Below are positions 1-12,346 of a stretch of 64,000 bases of DNA, piece after piece (position 1 is the first letter of the stretch; every line of letters begins with the position of its first letter). A program made the position numbers and the translations under genes. The notes beneath the pieces are model-generated. The model ran no database searches. It was not told the origin of the DNA and saw nothing but the letters and a program-made list of their open reading frames with translations. The DNA is from Carallia brachiata (Eukaryota > Streptophyta > Magnoliopsida > Malpighiales > Rhizophoraceae). The stretch is from assembly GCA_021464245.1 (NCBI GenBank), contig JADCRB010000025.1:5563816-5627815 (forward strand). Direction: 5' to 3'.

Positions 1-3000
1 TTTTATGGTGGAAAAAAAGAGATAGGGGGAGACTTACACAAAGGCAGACAAATAATGCCACTTAGCCACAACAGGAATATTAACTGCTGGTAGAGTATCC
101 ACAATCTGAATACGAACAGTCGTTGTCTGCTTATTCACTCCAAGAAGTATGGCAGCCGTCAGGCTTAGTACCAGGGCCATGACTCTTAGCAGCAAATCAC
201 TCTTGCTCACGGTTTTTTGGCTTGCCCCTTTGCTCTCTACCCCCTCCATTACACCAACGACTTCCTTGCTTTGGCTTTCCATTTTCACAGGGAAGGAAAT
301 TAAGAAAGGTAGGATTCTAACTTGTACACTAGTACTATTCAAGAAACAGAGAGATCAGAATGGAAGGCTAAAACAATTAGACATGCCTTAAATAGAGAGG
401 ATGTGCTCGGGAAAATGTGAAAGGTTATGAGGTTTGGCACTTTTTGGTGCTATGGTGGTGGGGTCCATAAATAGTGGCAAAGTGGCATTGAACGCTCTAA
501 GAGGTGGTTAAGTGTGAATGGGTATGAACGGAGAATGTGGATGTTGTACTTATTGTGAAATATGAAATGGTATATAGGAATAGGTAGAGTGTGATTGATT
601 GATTATATCCTAAAATTAAATGGTTAATATTTATAATAAAAAGATGTATTTTTTATTAATTTTTATTTTAAATAATAATTATTTAATTATATAAAATAAT
701 TAATTTATTACATTGTATTTACTTATGTTAATCTTTTTTTTAACGTCTCTGTGTAATGGGTTCCGTGCAATAATGAATGCATGTTCCAAAGATTTTGATG
801 TTACTTGCCTCTGTTTCAGGGCACAAAAATTTTTAAGCATTTCAGTCCTTTGCCACGTACAAGAGAAGACACGAGATAATAATGGATAACTGAATACTTT
901 ATGTTATCATGTGCCAGACACAGCTGCCACGATGTTACTTCAAGTTCGTAGATTAACTTTACATATAATTCTCTTGTTTGGCATATACGTTAGAGTGCTT
1001 AATATTTGTTGATTTTAAGTAGGAAATTTAAAATTTTAAAAATAATAATATTTTTCCTTGCTGTAAAAACCACAAAATACCTTATGCTAATCCTCTCAGG
1101 TACTGTTTTTTTTTTCTATTCACGTAACAAGACTCGTTATATTAATATAAGTTGACCTTTACACCGACGAGTTATATTTCGGACTGTTTTAAAGTATAAT
1201 TCTATATGATTACTTTGTATACTAACCCAAGAGAGAGAGAGATAATACATTGTTAATTAGCATTGAGGAGGTCAAAAAAAGTGTGAAATTGGATATGCTT
1301 GCATGTATTGTGGCCTTTTGTCACTTTTTTTTACCATAAGGCACTGTTTTCACACTACTGAGCTCATCCCAATGTGGAAAGGAGATGTCAGTTCGTGCGC
1401 GCTTGCGGATTGCTTTGATTAAAGACGATGGTTTGTTTGGCTCTTGTAGATCGGTCAATGTTCAGAATTCGAACAGTATGGGGCATTCTGCTGTTATTAG
1501 GAATGGCAACAGAGATCCCTTGCAGGCTTTCGTCCAGCATGAGATTCGATCTCAAAACTCATCTCTAATATAATGGAGACGGAAGAGGAACATGTGAGTA
1601 AGAATCGGGATGAGAATTAGGATAGTCATCCTCAATCCTGTTCTGTCAACAAATAATAGATAAATAAATAAAAAATTATCCATTACCCCTCGTGATTGTT
1701 TCCGGCAAGTTTCTAACAATTGCAAGATTTTTTTTTAAAATAAAAAAAGGAATCTGTTTATATTTTATAACCATTGGACAAGTTATTGGATAAGTTGCAA
1801 GATATTTTGGAGTTCGCTTGAGGACCTTTAAACATGTAAATCTCAAAACTAGAAATGCCAGAATATTAGCTTCTTTGGAAGAGGATTATTATCGATAACA
1901 ATATTGATTTAATTAAGAAGTGAGATCTCGAGTAATTGTTTGTTTAGATGAAGCTTCGTAGCATGCAATCTACTCTCATTTCTATATACAGTTATATTTA
2001 AAGAGAAAGAATGAACATATTCATATCAAAAGATAAATAAATTAAGGCATTTGGTTAGTTCGAGTGACATGAGGCATTTTGTGTCTCATGCAGCAATAAG
2101 AATTTGAATGGCTGCCCCTTCCTCATCCTGCCCCTCGCCCTCCACTTAATTTTCTGTCAACCCTTCTTATTCTGATGTTGAACATATACTTCTTCGTCAT
2201 ATGTTTTTCTCCTTTTTCTTTTTCCATTTTTTATGTTGGGATATGTCGGCACTGTTATGAGAGATAAGGCACTAAATATAATCTATGCCTAAAATTGTTT
2301 TAAAAGGATAATAATTGCTATTCTTCTTATCGCAAATCATAAAAAAACAATATCAAACGAAGGTAAGAAAGAAAAAAAAGGCTCCATATCTCTGTTTTCA
2401 GTTTGTGGATGATCCCACATCATTAGTTGGGAATAAATATGTTTGTTTTAATTAGATGGTAGGGTGTGTTCACAATCCACCAAATCCATTAAAAAACTGC
2501 TCAATTAATACCGCGGAAACCTAAATTTTCCAAAACCGAAGGAAAGAAAAAGAGAATCGAAAACAGTGAAAGGCAGTTTGAAAATGGCTCGAGTCCTACT
2601 ACATAAATAAAAAAAAAATAGACACAAAATAATGATACAAATTTATTATTTAAATTTGAACAGTTAACGTAATAGGCCCACCATTTAATTAACAATTAAA
2701 ATTCAAATAGTGAGTTCGTGTTATTATTTTGTGTCTAAATTTTGTGTCCAAATTTTATATCCATTTATTTTTTTTTCTTTCCATGAATCGATCCGATGTG
2801 CCATAATTTCATTATTTTAAAGTTGTATATGTTGAAGTTTTTTTTTTTTTTACCTTTTCTCCTATGCTATTTCCAAATGTGCATCACTATCTATTGAAGG
2901 TAAGACCAAAAATCTGTATTAGGCAAGTAGCCCCATTGTGAGATTCAATAAATGAAAACTAAGTCCATATATTCTTTGCTTATCAAAAAAAAAAAAAAGT

Positions 3001-5476
3001 CCATATATTCTAATAAATAAATGCTATGCGTTCAATGGGATTACATAAAACATGAACAGAGAAAGGTTGAGAAGCAAGCTAGATTCTCACGATTGGCTTT
3101 GATAATATATACTAACAAGCATCAAAGAGATATGCATTTTCCATCCTTAGCAAGTTAGCGTCAGGATATGATTAGAATTGGAGGTTAACAGCCCTGATCA
3201 CATATAACAGATCGAATAGAAGCAGCCGCTCCATTAGCAGCATCAGCTTCGTTTGAGAAATCAATGTGGAATAGCTTCGACAAGATTTATGCTCATTTGT
3301 CTAATTGTCTCATACTGCAACGCAATTTCTACAAATTTTCCTGCAATATGAGAGGTTTATGGAAGTTGGACCAAAAATCACAATTGGAATTTATACGTTA
3401 CAAACCCTCTTAAACCGCCTACATCCAATCCACAACTAACGTGTCATTTTAAACGATTTACAAAGGCTTGTGATGTGATTGGAGTTTGGAGCTAGGTTAG
3501 AGAAATTGCCATATATGATTTAGATGTAAAATACTCCTTCAAATCACCTGATATGATCCGGGACATGCCTAGTAGATGATTGGCGAAATAGGAATGCCTA
3601 GACATACATCGTTTTTTTTTTTTTTTTTTTATAGATAACTAGTCATAAATCATCACTTGCCTTTAATCTCTTTTTTTACTATTCCCTATGTTTGGACTAC
3701 GTAATGAGTCATGGGTCGAAACTGTTAATTTCAATTTGGTTAACAAAGTTGACTGATATTTTGATATAAAAAATAAAAAAAAAAAAGTTCACTTGGAGGT
3801 TGAGCTTTGGGGGTTAGAGTCTTTAATTAGTTGGTCATTAATTAATCTCTTGCACTATATCCCTATTTGGGCAAAAGTGCCACCGAAGCTTCGAATGACA
3901 AAACATTTTGACAATTTATTTTCCGGGTTTGGAAAATTAACAGTTAAATTGACAATTTAGTAGTCCACAACCACAATTAAAGCACCTATAAATTCTTTGC
4001 CACTAAGGCAGTGACATGATAAGCAACCTCTGCATGTGTTGGAGCGTTTGTCAGGTAGTTCAGTGACAATTGGCAATGCCCGGCCGCATAAGAACGTTTA
4101 TTGGAGATTTTTTAATTTATGTTATTCTTTAAACAATGATTAAAAAAATTATTATTAAATCATGTCCTATACAAAAAATAATAATAATAAATAAAAAAGG
4201 CACATTTTGCGACTTACCCCGTCCCCCAAGTACCCCCGAAAAAATATTGTGGTCTTCAGCCAGCTACCGCGGAAATTTTGTGGGCTTCAAGCCAGGATGC
4301 CTAATTGGTAAGCAGTAATTACACAGTTCAAAGTGTAGATAATGTTTTGGGCCGGGCTATTGAAATCTCAGGAGCCCATTTTTCTCCAATACGTTTTGGG
4401 GACTAATCTCTTTTTTTTTTTTTTTTGTTTTCCAGGACTAATCTGTCTCTGTCGCGTATGGTCCACAACTTGTGAAAAATGGGTTCTTAGCTCAATTCTC
4501 CATGGTCATTGTGCAGTTGGACAATCGTCACTCGGAATAATAAATTCTATGGTTACATTTTGTAGAGAAATGTCTAGCGAGATTTATTAAATGAGATCAG
4601 AGTAAAATTAAAATAATACGAGTTTATTAAATTTAAGCAAACAGAAAAAACAAATAAGTTATTAATGCTATCAGATGAGTTGCGTGACTATTTTAATATT
4701 ACTTAAAATACAATCATATAGTAAAACTCTATTATATAATCATCAGTTTTGAACAGACAATTATTGTAATTTTTGTGGTTGGTTGTATAATATAATCATC
4801 ACTCGGAATGAAAAATTCTCGGAACAAAATGCACGGTATTAGTAAAATATTTTCTCTAGTTCAAGTATTAGTAAAATCAGTTGTATTTTAAACTTAAAAA
4901 AATAAAACTTTGAAATTACCAAATTTAAGTAACAACTATCAATAATATAAAATTCAAAATAATAATAATAATAATAATATAAAATTCCAATTATCACAAT
5001 TAAAACAAAGAACCTTTGTTGGAATCTTGCAGATGTTGAGATCTTGCTACATGGGATAAGAGGTGACTTTTCGATTAACGGCTCATTTGACTTTGGAAAA
5101 AGATATGCAGTGAAAGAATCTATCTAGAATCAATTAGAATAACGTAAATTTAATATTATTTTAAGTTATACGTGAATAAAAAATAATATTTAAAATTTTG
5201 AAATAACATCAAGATAATATCATTCTAGTTGAATTTTAATTAAATTCTTTAACCAAATAATGATGCACACTTTGACTCAAATAATGCCTTAAGGTTTTAA
5301 TAGGATGTGAGAGCAATGGACATTATTTCATGGACTTTTATTTTATGTCGTCAATTAGTCTTTTGGCACCTCGACTATATTACTCCTTTTAACCAATTGC
5401 AAATACCTTGTCATTGGTTTTTAGCAAGAAATGCATCACAAAAAAAAAAAATCCATACCTACTAACGGATTTTTTG
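1..5476. repeat. Duplicated unit A (near-identical to 6876-12346)
   Basis: By eye, the whole of 1-5476 repeats at 6876-12346 with only about eight differences: single-base changes and 1-3 nt changes in homopolymers, for example near 594, 829, 1107, 1730, 3104 and 3795. It holds CASPL1E exon 1, its promoter and about 5 kb of upstream intergenic DNA without any convincing gene. The 60-82 codon open frames at 1385, 4136 and 4342 are low-complexity or lack any family signature. The match stops exactly at the undetermined base 5477. Confidence 0.9.
38..282 (-). CDS. CASP-like protein 1E, exon 1 (copy A, gene continues off the left edge)
   Basis: This is the first coding exon of a CASPL1E-type four-transmembrane protein, a relative of the Casparian-strip scaffold proteins of the plasma membrane. 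It runs from ATG at 282 to a GT donor (GTAAGT on the minus strand) after base 38. It encodes a short charged N-terminus (MESQSKEVVG...), then TM1 with the family's conserved Arg (LLLRVMALVL), then a loop ending YLSAFV. Exon length (245 bp) and splice phase 2 equal those of the complete paralogue at 15,425-17,549. An in-frame ATG at 342 would add 20 residues, but these are not shared exactly by the third copy, so I prefer 282. Exon 2 would lie left of base 1, so intactness cannot be judged. A TATTTAAG box sits at 387-394. The exon is identical in protein sequence to 6913-7157. Confidence 0.8.
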
Positions 5477-5477
5477 N
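5477..5477. other. Undetermined base N at a duplication boundary
   Basis: This is the only N in the window. Left of it the sequence matches unit B up to 12,346. Right of it lies the left end of a MITE that unit B does not have at the corresponding place. It probably marks a contig join. Confidence 0.9.
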
Positions 5478-6421
5478 AGCTGCAAATGAGCTGAGCTGAG
5501 TCGAGCTTGATCAGACTCGAACTCGGCTCGTTAAGGAATTCTTCAAACTCGAGCTCGACTCGAGCTCGGTTCGAGTTTTGGAGGTGGAGTCTCGAGCTCG
5601 GCTTGTCACAATATTACTGAAACTCGGGCTCGGCTCGAGTTCGGCTCGATTTGTATTTTTTTTTTAATTTAAGCTTTATATATATATATGCTTTTTTCAT
5701 TTAATTTATTTTATTTATTTGCTATATATGTTATTTCTACTTTATATAAAAATAGAAAATTTATATAAAAATATATAAAAATAGAAAAATAAAAAAAATA
5801 AAAAAATCAAAATTACTTTTTTTAATAATTTTATATAAAAAAGGGAAATATATATATGTAAAAAATGGATATGTGAATGAAAGCCAATTATTCATTCAAT
5901 CGCTATTTGATTGATTAAATTCCTAATTGTATAACTAGCCACATTATGATCATCAATCAATTTACTTAATTGTATTTAAATTTTCTCTAATATAAAAATT
6001 TATTTCTTTTGCAAAGAAAAATAAATATGCAAGTTTATTTTAATTAAGAAAAAATTCAAATAAAAAAAAGAGACATGAGGAAATAATGGAGGTTGAGAGC
6101 ATTTGAAAATAAATAAAAAATTAATCTTAATTTTATTAGTATTTATATTAAAAGTTAAATGATACAATTAAGTATTATTAATATATTAAATGAGCCCACA
6201 ATGATACATATTAAACGAGCTCTTAATGATACATTTATCGAACTGTTCACGAGCCTGTACCGAGCCGAGCCTGCTATTATTCAGGCTCGGCTCGTTTATT
6301 AAACGAGTTTTGATTTTTGGCTCGTGTATCGCTCATTTAGTAAATAAACGAGTCCGAGCCGAGCCTTTACCGAGTCGAGCCACCGAACTTTTAACGAACG
6401 TATCGGCTCGTTTGCAGCCCT
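5478..6421. mobile_element. GAGCTCG-rich hAT-like MITE
   Basis: The two ends are inverted: the left end starts gctgcaaatgagctgagc and the right end, reverse-complemented, starts agggctgcaaacgagccg. Both ends carry dense subterminal repeats of GAGCTCGGCTCG type, and the roughly 600-bp middle is AT-rich and non-coding. This layout is typical of non-autonomous plant DNA transposons, probably hAT-like. The first bases of the left terminus are missing at the N. No target-site duplication can be read because the left flank belongs to another contig or unit. Confidence 0.65.
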
Positions 6422-6875
6422 ACTAAAGACCGAAATAACTTCTTCTCTCCACCAGGCATAAGTGCTCTAACCAATAATGGGTTAGTGCACTTGTTAAACA
6501 ATTTAAGCGAATGTTTTGGTTTATAAAATTTAAGATTGATTCGAAATTTAGTAAAAATTTCTATTAGGAGAAGAGCATTAACCTCTATCTCTAGAGCGGT
6601 TGTCTAATTTGATCATCATTTATGTAAACCAAAAAAGAACAAAAAAAATAATGCACTACTCCTAGTGAATATGATTAAACTCCTAGAAGTGACTAATTAG
6701 TTTGTATTAAGGATAGTCATGAGATATAATCTCATCACTTCGTCTCATCTCTCATATTAAATGGGATTTGGTTCAAACTCCTGATTGCAAGGCTCAAACA
6801 ACCAAAATCACTGACAGCTAACATCTAATTATTGACTATTTTGGGTTAAAAAAAAGTCCATTTTCGAAAATAATG
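6422..6875. repeat. CASPL1E intron-1 remnant adjoining unit B
   Basis: This stretch aligns with about 16,795-17,270, the part of intron 1 next to exon 1 in the complete CASPL1E gene. Shared stretches include gaaataacttcttctctcca and a run around 'cctagaagt..ctaa.tagtttgta'. It shows that copy B carries a piece of intron 1 but is cut off by the MITE before exon 2. Confidence 0.7.
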
Positions 6876-9800
6876 TTTTATGGTGGAAAAAAAGAGATAG
6901 GGGGAGACTTACACAAAGGCAGACAAATAATGCCACTTAGCCACAACAGGAATATTAACTGCTGGTAGAGTATCCACAATCTGAATACGAACAGTCGTTG
7001 TCTGCTTATTCACTCCAAGAAGTATGGCAGCCGTCAGGCTTAGTACCAGGGCCATGACTCTTAGCAGCAAATCACTCTTGCTCACGGTTTTTTGGCTTGC
7101 CCCTTTGCTCTCTACCCCCTCCATTACACCAACGACTTCCTTGCTTTGGCTTTCCATTTTCACAGGGAAGGAAATTAAGAAAGGTAGGATTCTAACTTGT
7201 ACACTAGTACTATTCAAGAAACAGAGAGATCAGAATGGAAGGCTAAAACAATTAGACATGCCTTAAATAGAGAGGATGTGCTCGGGAAAATGTGAAAGGT
7301 TATGAGGTTTGGCACTTTTTGGTGCTATGGTGGTGGGGTCCATAAATAGTGGCAAAGTGGCATTGAACGCTCTAAGAGGTGGTTAAGTGTGAATGGGTAT
7401 GAACGGAGAATGTGGATGTTGTACTTATTGTGAAATATGAAATGGTATATAGGAATAGGTAGAGTGTGATTGATTGATTATATCCTAAAATTAAATGATT
7501 AATATTTATAATAAAAAGATGTATTTTTTATTAATTTTTATTTTAAATAATTATTATTTAATTATATAAAATAATTAATTTATTACATTGTATTTACTTA
7601 TGTTAATCTTTTTTTTAACGTCTCTGTGTAATGGGTTCCGTGCAATAATGAATGCATGTTCCAAAGATTTTGATGTTACTTGCCTCTGTTTCAGGGCACA
7701 AAAATTTTAAGCATTTCAGTCCTTTGCCACGTACAAGAGAAGACACGAGATAATAATGGATAACTGAATACTTTATGTTATCATGTGCCAGACACAGCTG
7801 CCACGATGTTACTTCAAGTTCGTAGATTAACTTTACATATAATTCTCTTGTTTGGCATATACGTTAGAGTGCTTAATATTTGTTGATTTTAAGTAGGAAA
7901 TTTAAAATTTTAAAAATAATAATATTTTTCCTTGCTGTAAAAACCACAAAATACCTTATGCTAATCCTCTCAGGTACTTTTTTTTTCTATTCACGTAACA
8001 AGACTCGTTATATTAATATAAGTTGACCTTTACACCGACGAGTTATATTTCGGACTGTTTTAAAGTATAATTCTATATGATTACTTTGTATACTAACCCA
8101 AGAGAGAGAGAGATAATACATTGTTAATTAGCATTGAGGAGGTCAAAAAAAGTGTGAAATTGGATATGCTTGCATGTATTGTGGCCTTTTGTCACTTTTT
8201 TTTACCATAAGGCACTGTTTTCACACTACTGAGCTCATCCCAATGTGGAAAGGAGATGTCAGTTCGTGCGCGCTTGCGGATTGCTTTGATTAAAGACGAT
8301 GGTTTGTTTGGCTCTTGTAGATCGGTCAATGTTCAGAATTCGAACAGTATGGGGCATTCTGCTGTTATTAGGAATGGCAACAGAGATCCCTTGCAGGCTT
8401 TCGTCCAGCATGAGATTCGATCTCAAAACTCATCTCTAATATAATGGAGACGGAAGAGGAACATGTGAGTAAGAATCGGGATGAGAATTAGGATAGTCAT
8501 CCTCAATCCTGTTCTGTCAACAAATAATAGATAAATAAATAAAAAATTATCCATTACCCCTCGTGATTGTTTCCGGCAAGTTTCTAACAATTGCAAGATT
8601 TTTTTTAAAATAAAAAAAGGAATCTGTTTATATTTTATAACCATTGGACAAGTTATTGGATAAGTTGCAAGATATTTTGGAGTTCGCTTGAGGACCTTTA
8701 AACATGTAAATCTCAAAACTAGAAATGCCAGAATATTAGCTTCTTTGGAAGAGGATTATTATCGATAACAATATTGATTTAATTAAGAAGTGAGATCTCG
8801 AGTAATTGTTTGTTTAGATGAAGCTTCGTAGCATGCAATCTACTCTCATTTCTATATACAGTTATATTTAAAGAGAAAGAATGAACATATTCATATCAAA
8901 AGATAAATAAATTAAGGCATTTGGTTAGTTCGAGTGACATGAGGCATTTTGTGTCTCATGCAGCAATAAGAATTTGAATGGCTGCCCCTTCCTCATCCTG
9001 CCCCTCGCCCTCCACTTAATTTTCTGTCAACCCTTCTTATTCTGATGTTGAACATATACTTCTTCGTCATATGTTTTTCTCCTTTTTCTTTTTCCATTTT
9101 TTATGTTGGGATATGTCGGCACTGTTATGAGAGATAAGGCACTAAATATAATCTATGCCTAAAATTGTTTTAAAAGGATAATAATTGCTATTCTTCTTAT
9201 CGCAAATCATAAAAAAACAATATCAAACGAAGGTAAGAAAGAAAAAAAAGGCTCCATATCTCTGTTTTCAGTTTGTGGATGATCCCACATCATTAGTTGG
9301 GAATAAATATGTTTGTTTTAATTAGATGGTAGGGTGTGTTCACAATCCACCAAATCCATTAAAAAACTGCTCAATTAATACCGCGGAAACCTAAATTTTC
9401 CAAAACCGAAGGAAAGAAAAAGAGAATCGAAAACAGTGAAAGGCAGTTTGAAAATGGCTCGAGTCCTACTACATAAATAAAAAAAAAATAGACACAAAAT
9501 AATGATACAAATTTATTATTTAAATTTGAACAGTTAACGTAATAGGCCCACCATTTAATTAACAATTAAAATTCAAATAGTGAGTTCGTGTTATTATTTT
9601 GTGTCTAAATTTTGTGTCCAAATTTTATATCCATTTATTTTTTTTTCTTTCCATGAATCGATCCGATGTGCCATAATTTCATTATTTTAAAGTTGTATAT
9701 GTTGAAGTTTTTTTTTTTTTTACCTTTTCTCCTATGCTATTTCCAAATGTGCATCACTATCTATTGAAGGTAAGACCAAAAATCTGTATTAGGCAAGTAG

Positions 9801-12346
9801 CCCCATTGTGAGATTCAATAAATGAAAACTAAGTCCATATATTCTTTGCTTATCAAAAAAAAAAAAAAGTCCATATATTCTAATAAATAAATGCTATGCG
9901 TTCAATGGGATTACATAAAACATGAACAGAGAAAGGTTGAGAAGCAAGCTAGATTCTCACGATTGGCTTTGATGATATATACTAACAAGCATCAAAGAGA
10001 TATGCATTTTCCATCCTTAGCAAGTTAGCGTCAGGATATGATTAGAATTGGAGGTTAACAGCCCTGATCACATATAACAGATCGAATAGAAGCAGCCGCT
10101 CCATTAGCAGCATCAGCTTCGTTTGAGAAATCAATGTGGAATAGCTTCGACAAGATTTATGCTCATTTGTCTAATTGTCTCATACTGCAACGCAATTTCT
10201 ACAAATTTTCCTGCAATATGAGAGGTTTATGGAAGTTGGACCAAAAATCACAATTGGAATTTATACGTTACAAACCCTCTTAAACCGCCTACATCCAATC
10301 CACAACTAACGTGTCATTTTAAACGATTTACAAAGGCTTGTGATGTGATTGGAGTTTGGAGCTAGGTTAGAGAAATTGCCATATATGATTTAGATGTAAA
10401 ATACTCCTTCAAATCACCTGATATGATCCGGGACATGCCTAGTAGATGATTGGCGAAATAGGAATGCCTAGACATACATCGTTTTTTTTTTTTTTTTTTT
10501 ATAGATAACTAGTCATAAATCATCACTTGCCTTTAATCTCTTTTTTTACTATTCCCTATGTTTGGACTACGTAATGAGTCATGGGTCGAAACTGTTAATT
10601 TCAATTTGGTTAACAAAGTTGACTGATATTTTGATATAAAAAATAAAAAAAAAAAAGTTCACTTGGAGGTTGAGCGTTGGGGGTTAGAGTCTTTAATTAG
10701 TTGGTCATTAATTAATCTCTTGCACTATATCCCTATTTGGGCAAAAGTGCCACCGAAGCTTCGAATGACAAAACATTTTGACAATTTATTTTCCGGGTTT
10801 GGAAAATTAACAGTTAAATTGACAATTTAGTAGTCCACAACCACAATTAAAGCACCTATAAATTCTTTGCCACTAAGGCAGTGACATGATAAGCAACCTC
10901 TGCATGTGTTGGAGCGTTTGTCAGGTAGTTCAGTGACAATTGGCAATGCCCGGCCGCATAAGAACGTTTATTGGAGATTTTTTAATTTATGTTATTCTTT
11001 AAACAATGATTAAAAAAATTATTATTAAATCATGTCCTATACAAAAAATAATAATAATAAATAAAAAAGGCACATTTTGCGACTTACCCCGTCCCCCAAG
11101 TACCCCCGAAAAAATATTGTGGTCTTCAGCCAGCTACCGCGGAAATTTTGTGGGCTTCAAGCCAGGATGCCTAATTGGTAAGCAGTAATTACACAGTTCA
11201 AAGTGTAGATAATGTTTTGGGCCGGGCTATTGAAATCTCAGGAGCCCATTTTTCTCCAATACGTTTTGGGGACTAATCTCTTTTTTTTTTTTTTTTGTTT
11301 TCCAGGACTAATCTGTCTCTGTCGCGTATGGTCCACAACTTGTGAAAAATGGGTTCTTAGCTCAATTCTCCATGGTCATTGTGCAGTTGGACAATCGTCA
11401 CTCGGAATAATAAATTCTATGGTTACATTTTGTAGAGAAATGTCTAGCGAGATTTATTAAATGAGATCAGAGTAAAATTAAAATAATACGAGTTTATTAA
11501 ATTTAAGCAAACAGAAAAAACAAATAAGTTATTAATGCTATCAGATGAGTTGCGTGACTATTTTAATATTACTTAAAATACAATCATATAGTAAAACTCT
11601 ATTATATAATCATCAGTTTTGAACAGACAATTATTGTAATTTTTGTGGTTGGTTGTATAATATAATCATCACTCGGAATGAAAAATTCTCGGAACAAAAT
11701 GCACGGTATTAGTAAAATATTTTCTCTAGTTCAAGTATTAGTAAAATCAGTTGTATTTTAAACTTAAAAAAATAAAACTTTGAAATTACCAAATTTAAGT
11801 AACAACTATCAATAATATAAAATTCAAAATAATAATAATAATAATAATATAAAATTCCAATTATCACAATTAAAACAAAGAACCTTTGTTGGAATCTTGC
11901 AGATGTTGAGATCTTGCTACATGGGATAAGAGGTGACTTTTCGATTAACGGCTCATTTGACTTTGGAAAAAGATATGCAGTGAAAGAATCTATCTAGAAT
12001 CAATTAGAATAACGTAAATTTAATATTATTTTAAGTTATACGTGAATAAAAAATAATATTTAAAATTTTGAAATAACATCAAGATAATATCATTCTAGTT
12101 GAATTTTAATTAAATTCTTTAACCAAATAATGATGCACACTTTGACTCAAATAATGCCTTAAGGTTTTAATAGGATGTGAGAGCAATGGACATTATTTCA
12201 TGGACTTTTATTTTATGTCGTCAATTAGTCTTTTGGCACCTCGACTATATTACTCCTTTTAACCAATTGCAAATACCTTGTCATTGGTTTTTAGCAAGAA
12301 ATGCATCACAAAAAAAAAAAATCCATACCTACTAACGGATTTTTTG
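6876..12346. repeat. Duplicated unit B (near-identical to 1-5476)
   Basis: This is the second copy of the unit described at 1-5476, offset by about 6,870-6,875 bp. It contains the orphan CASPL1E exon 1 and its upstream region, with no additional gene. The 97-codon minus-strand frame at 8423-8716 exists only because of a 1-nt homopolymer difference from unit A, so I do not call it. Confidence 0.9.
6913..7157 (-). pseudogene. Orphan CASPL1E exon 1 (copy B)
   Basis: The 245-bp exon has the same start, TM1 and GTAAGT donor as copy A and as the complete gene. Nothing resembling exon 2 (the IACSYAAISL...KVCNVFGKFC part) lies downstream on the minus strand: the next 450 bp are intron remnant, then a MITE, the N, then unit A's promoter. 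As assembled this is a promoter plus first exon only. It could make a truncated 82-residue product, splice into something else, or be an assembly artefact. A TATTTAAG box lies upstream, as in the other copies. Confidence 0.7.

Noticed and set aside
149..391. 80-codon plus-strand frame over CASPL exon 1 (also 7,024-7,266)
   Set aside because: It is the antisense shadow of exon 1 and is not open in the diverged third copy.
1385..1573. 62-codon plus-strand frame (also 8,256-8,444)
   Set aside because: The homologous region in unit C (19,383 onward) is frameshifted, and the text resembles a degenerate repeat rather than a protein.
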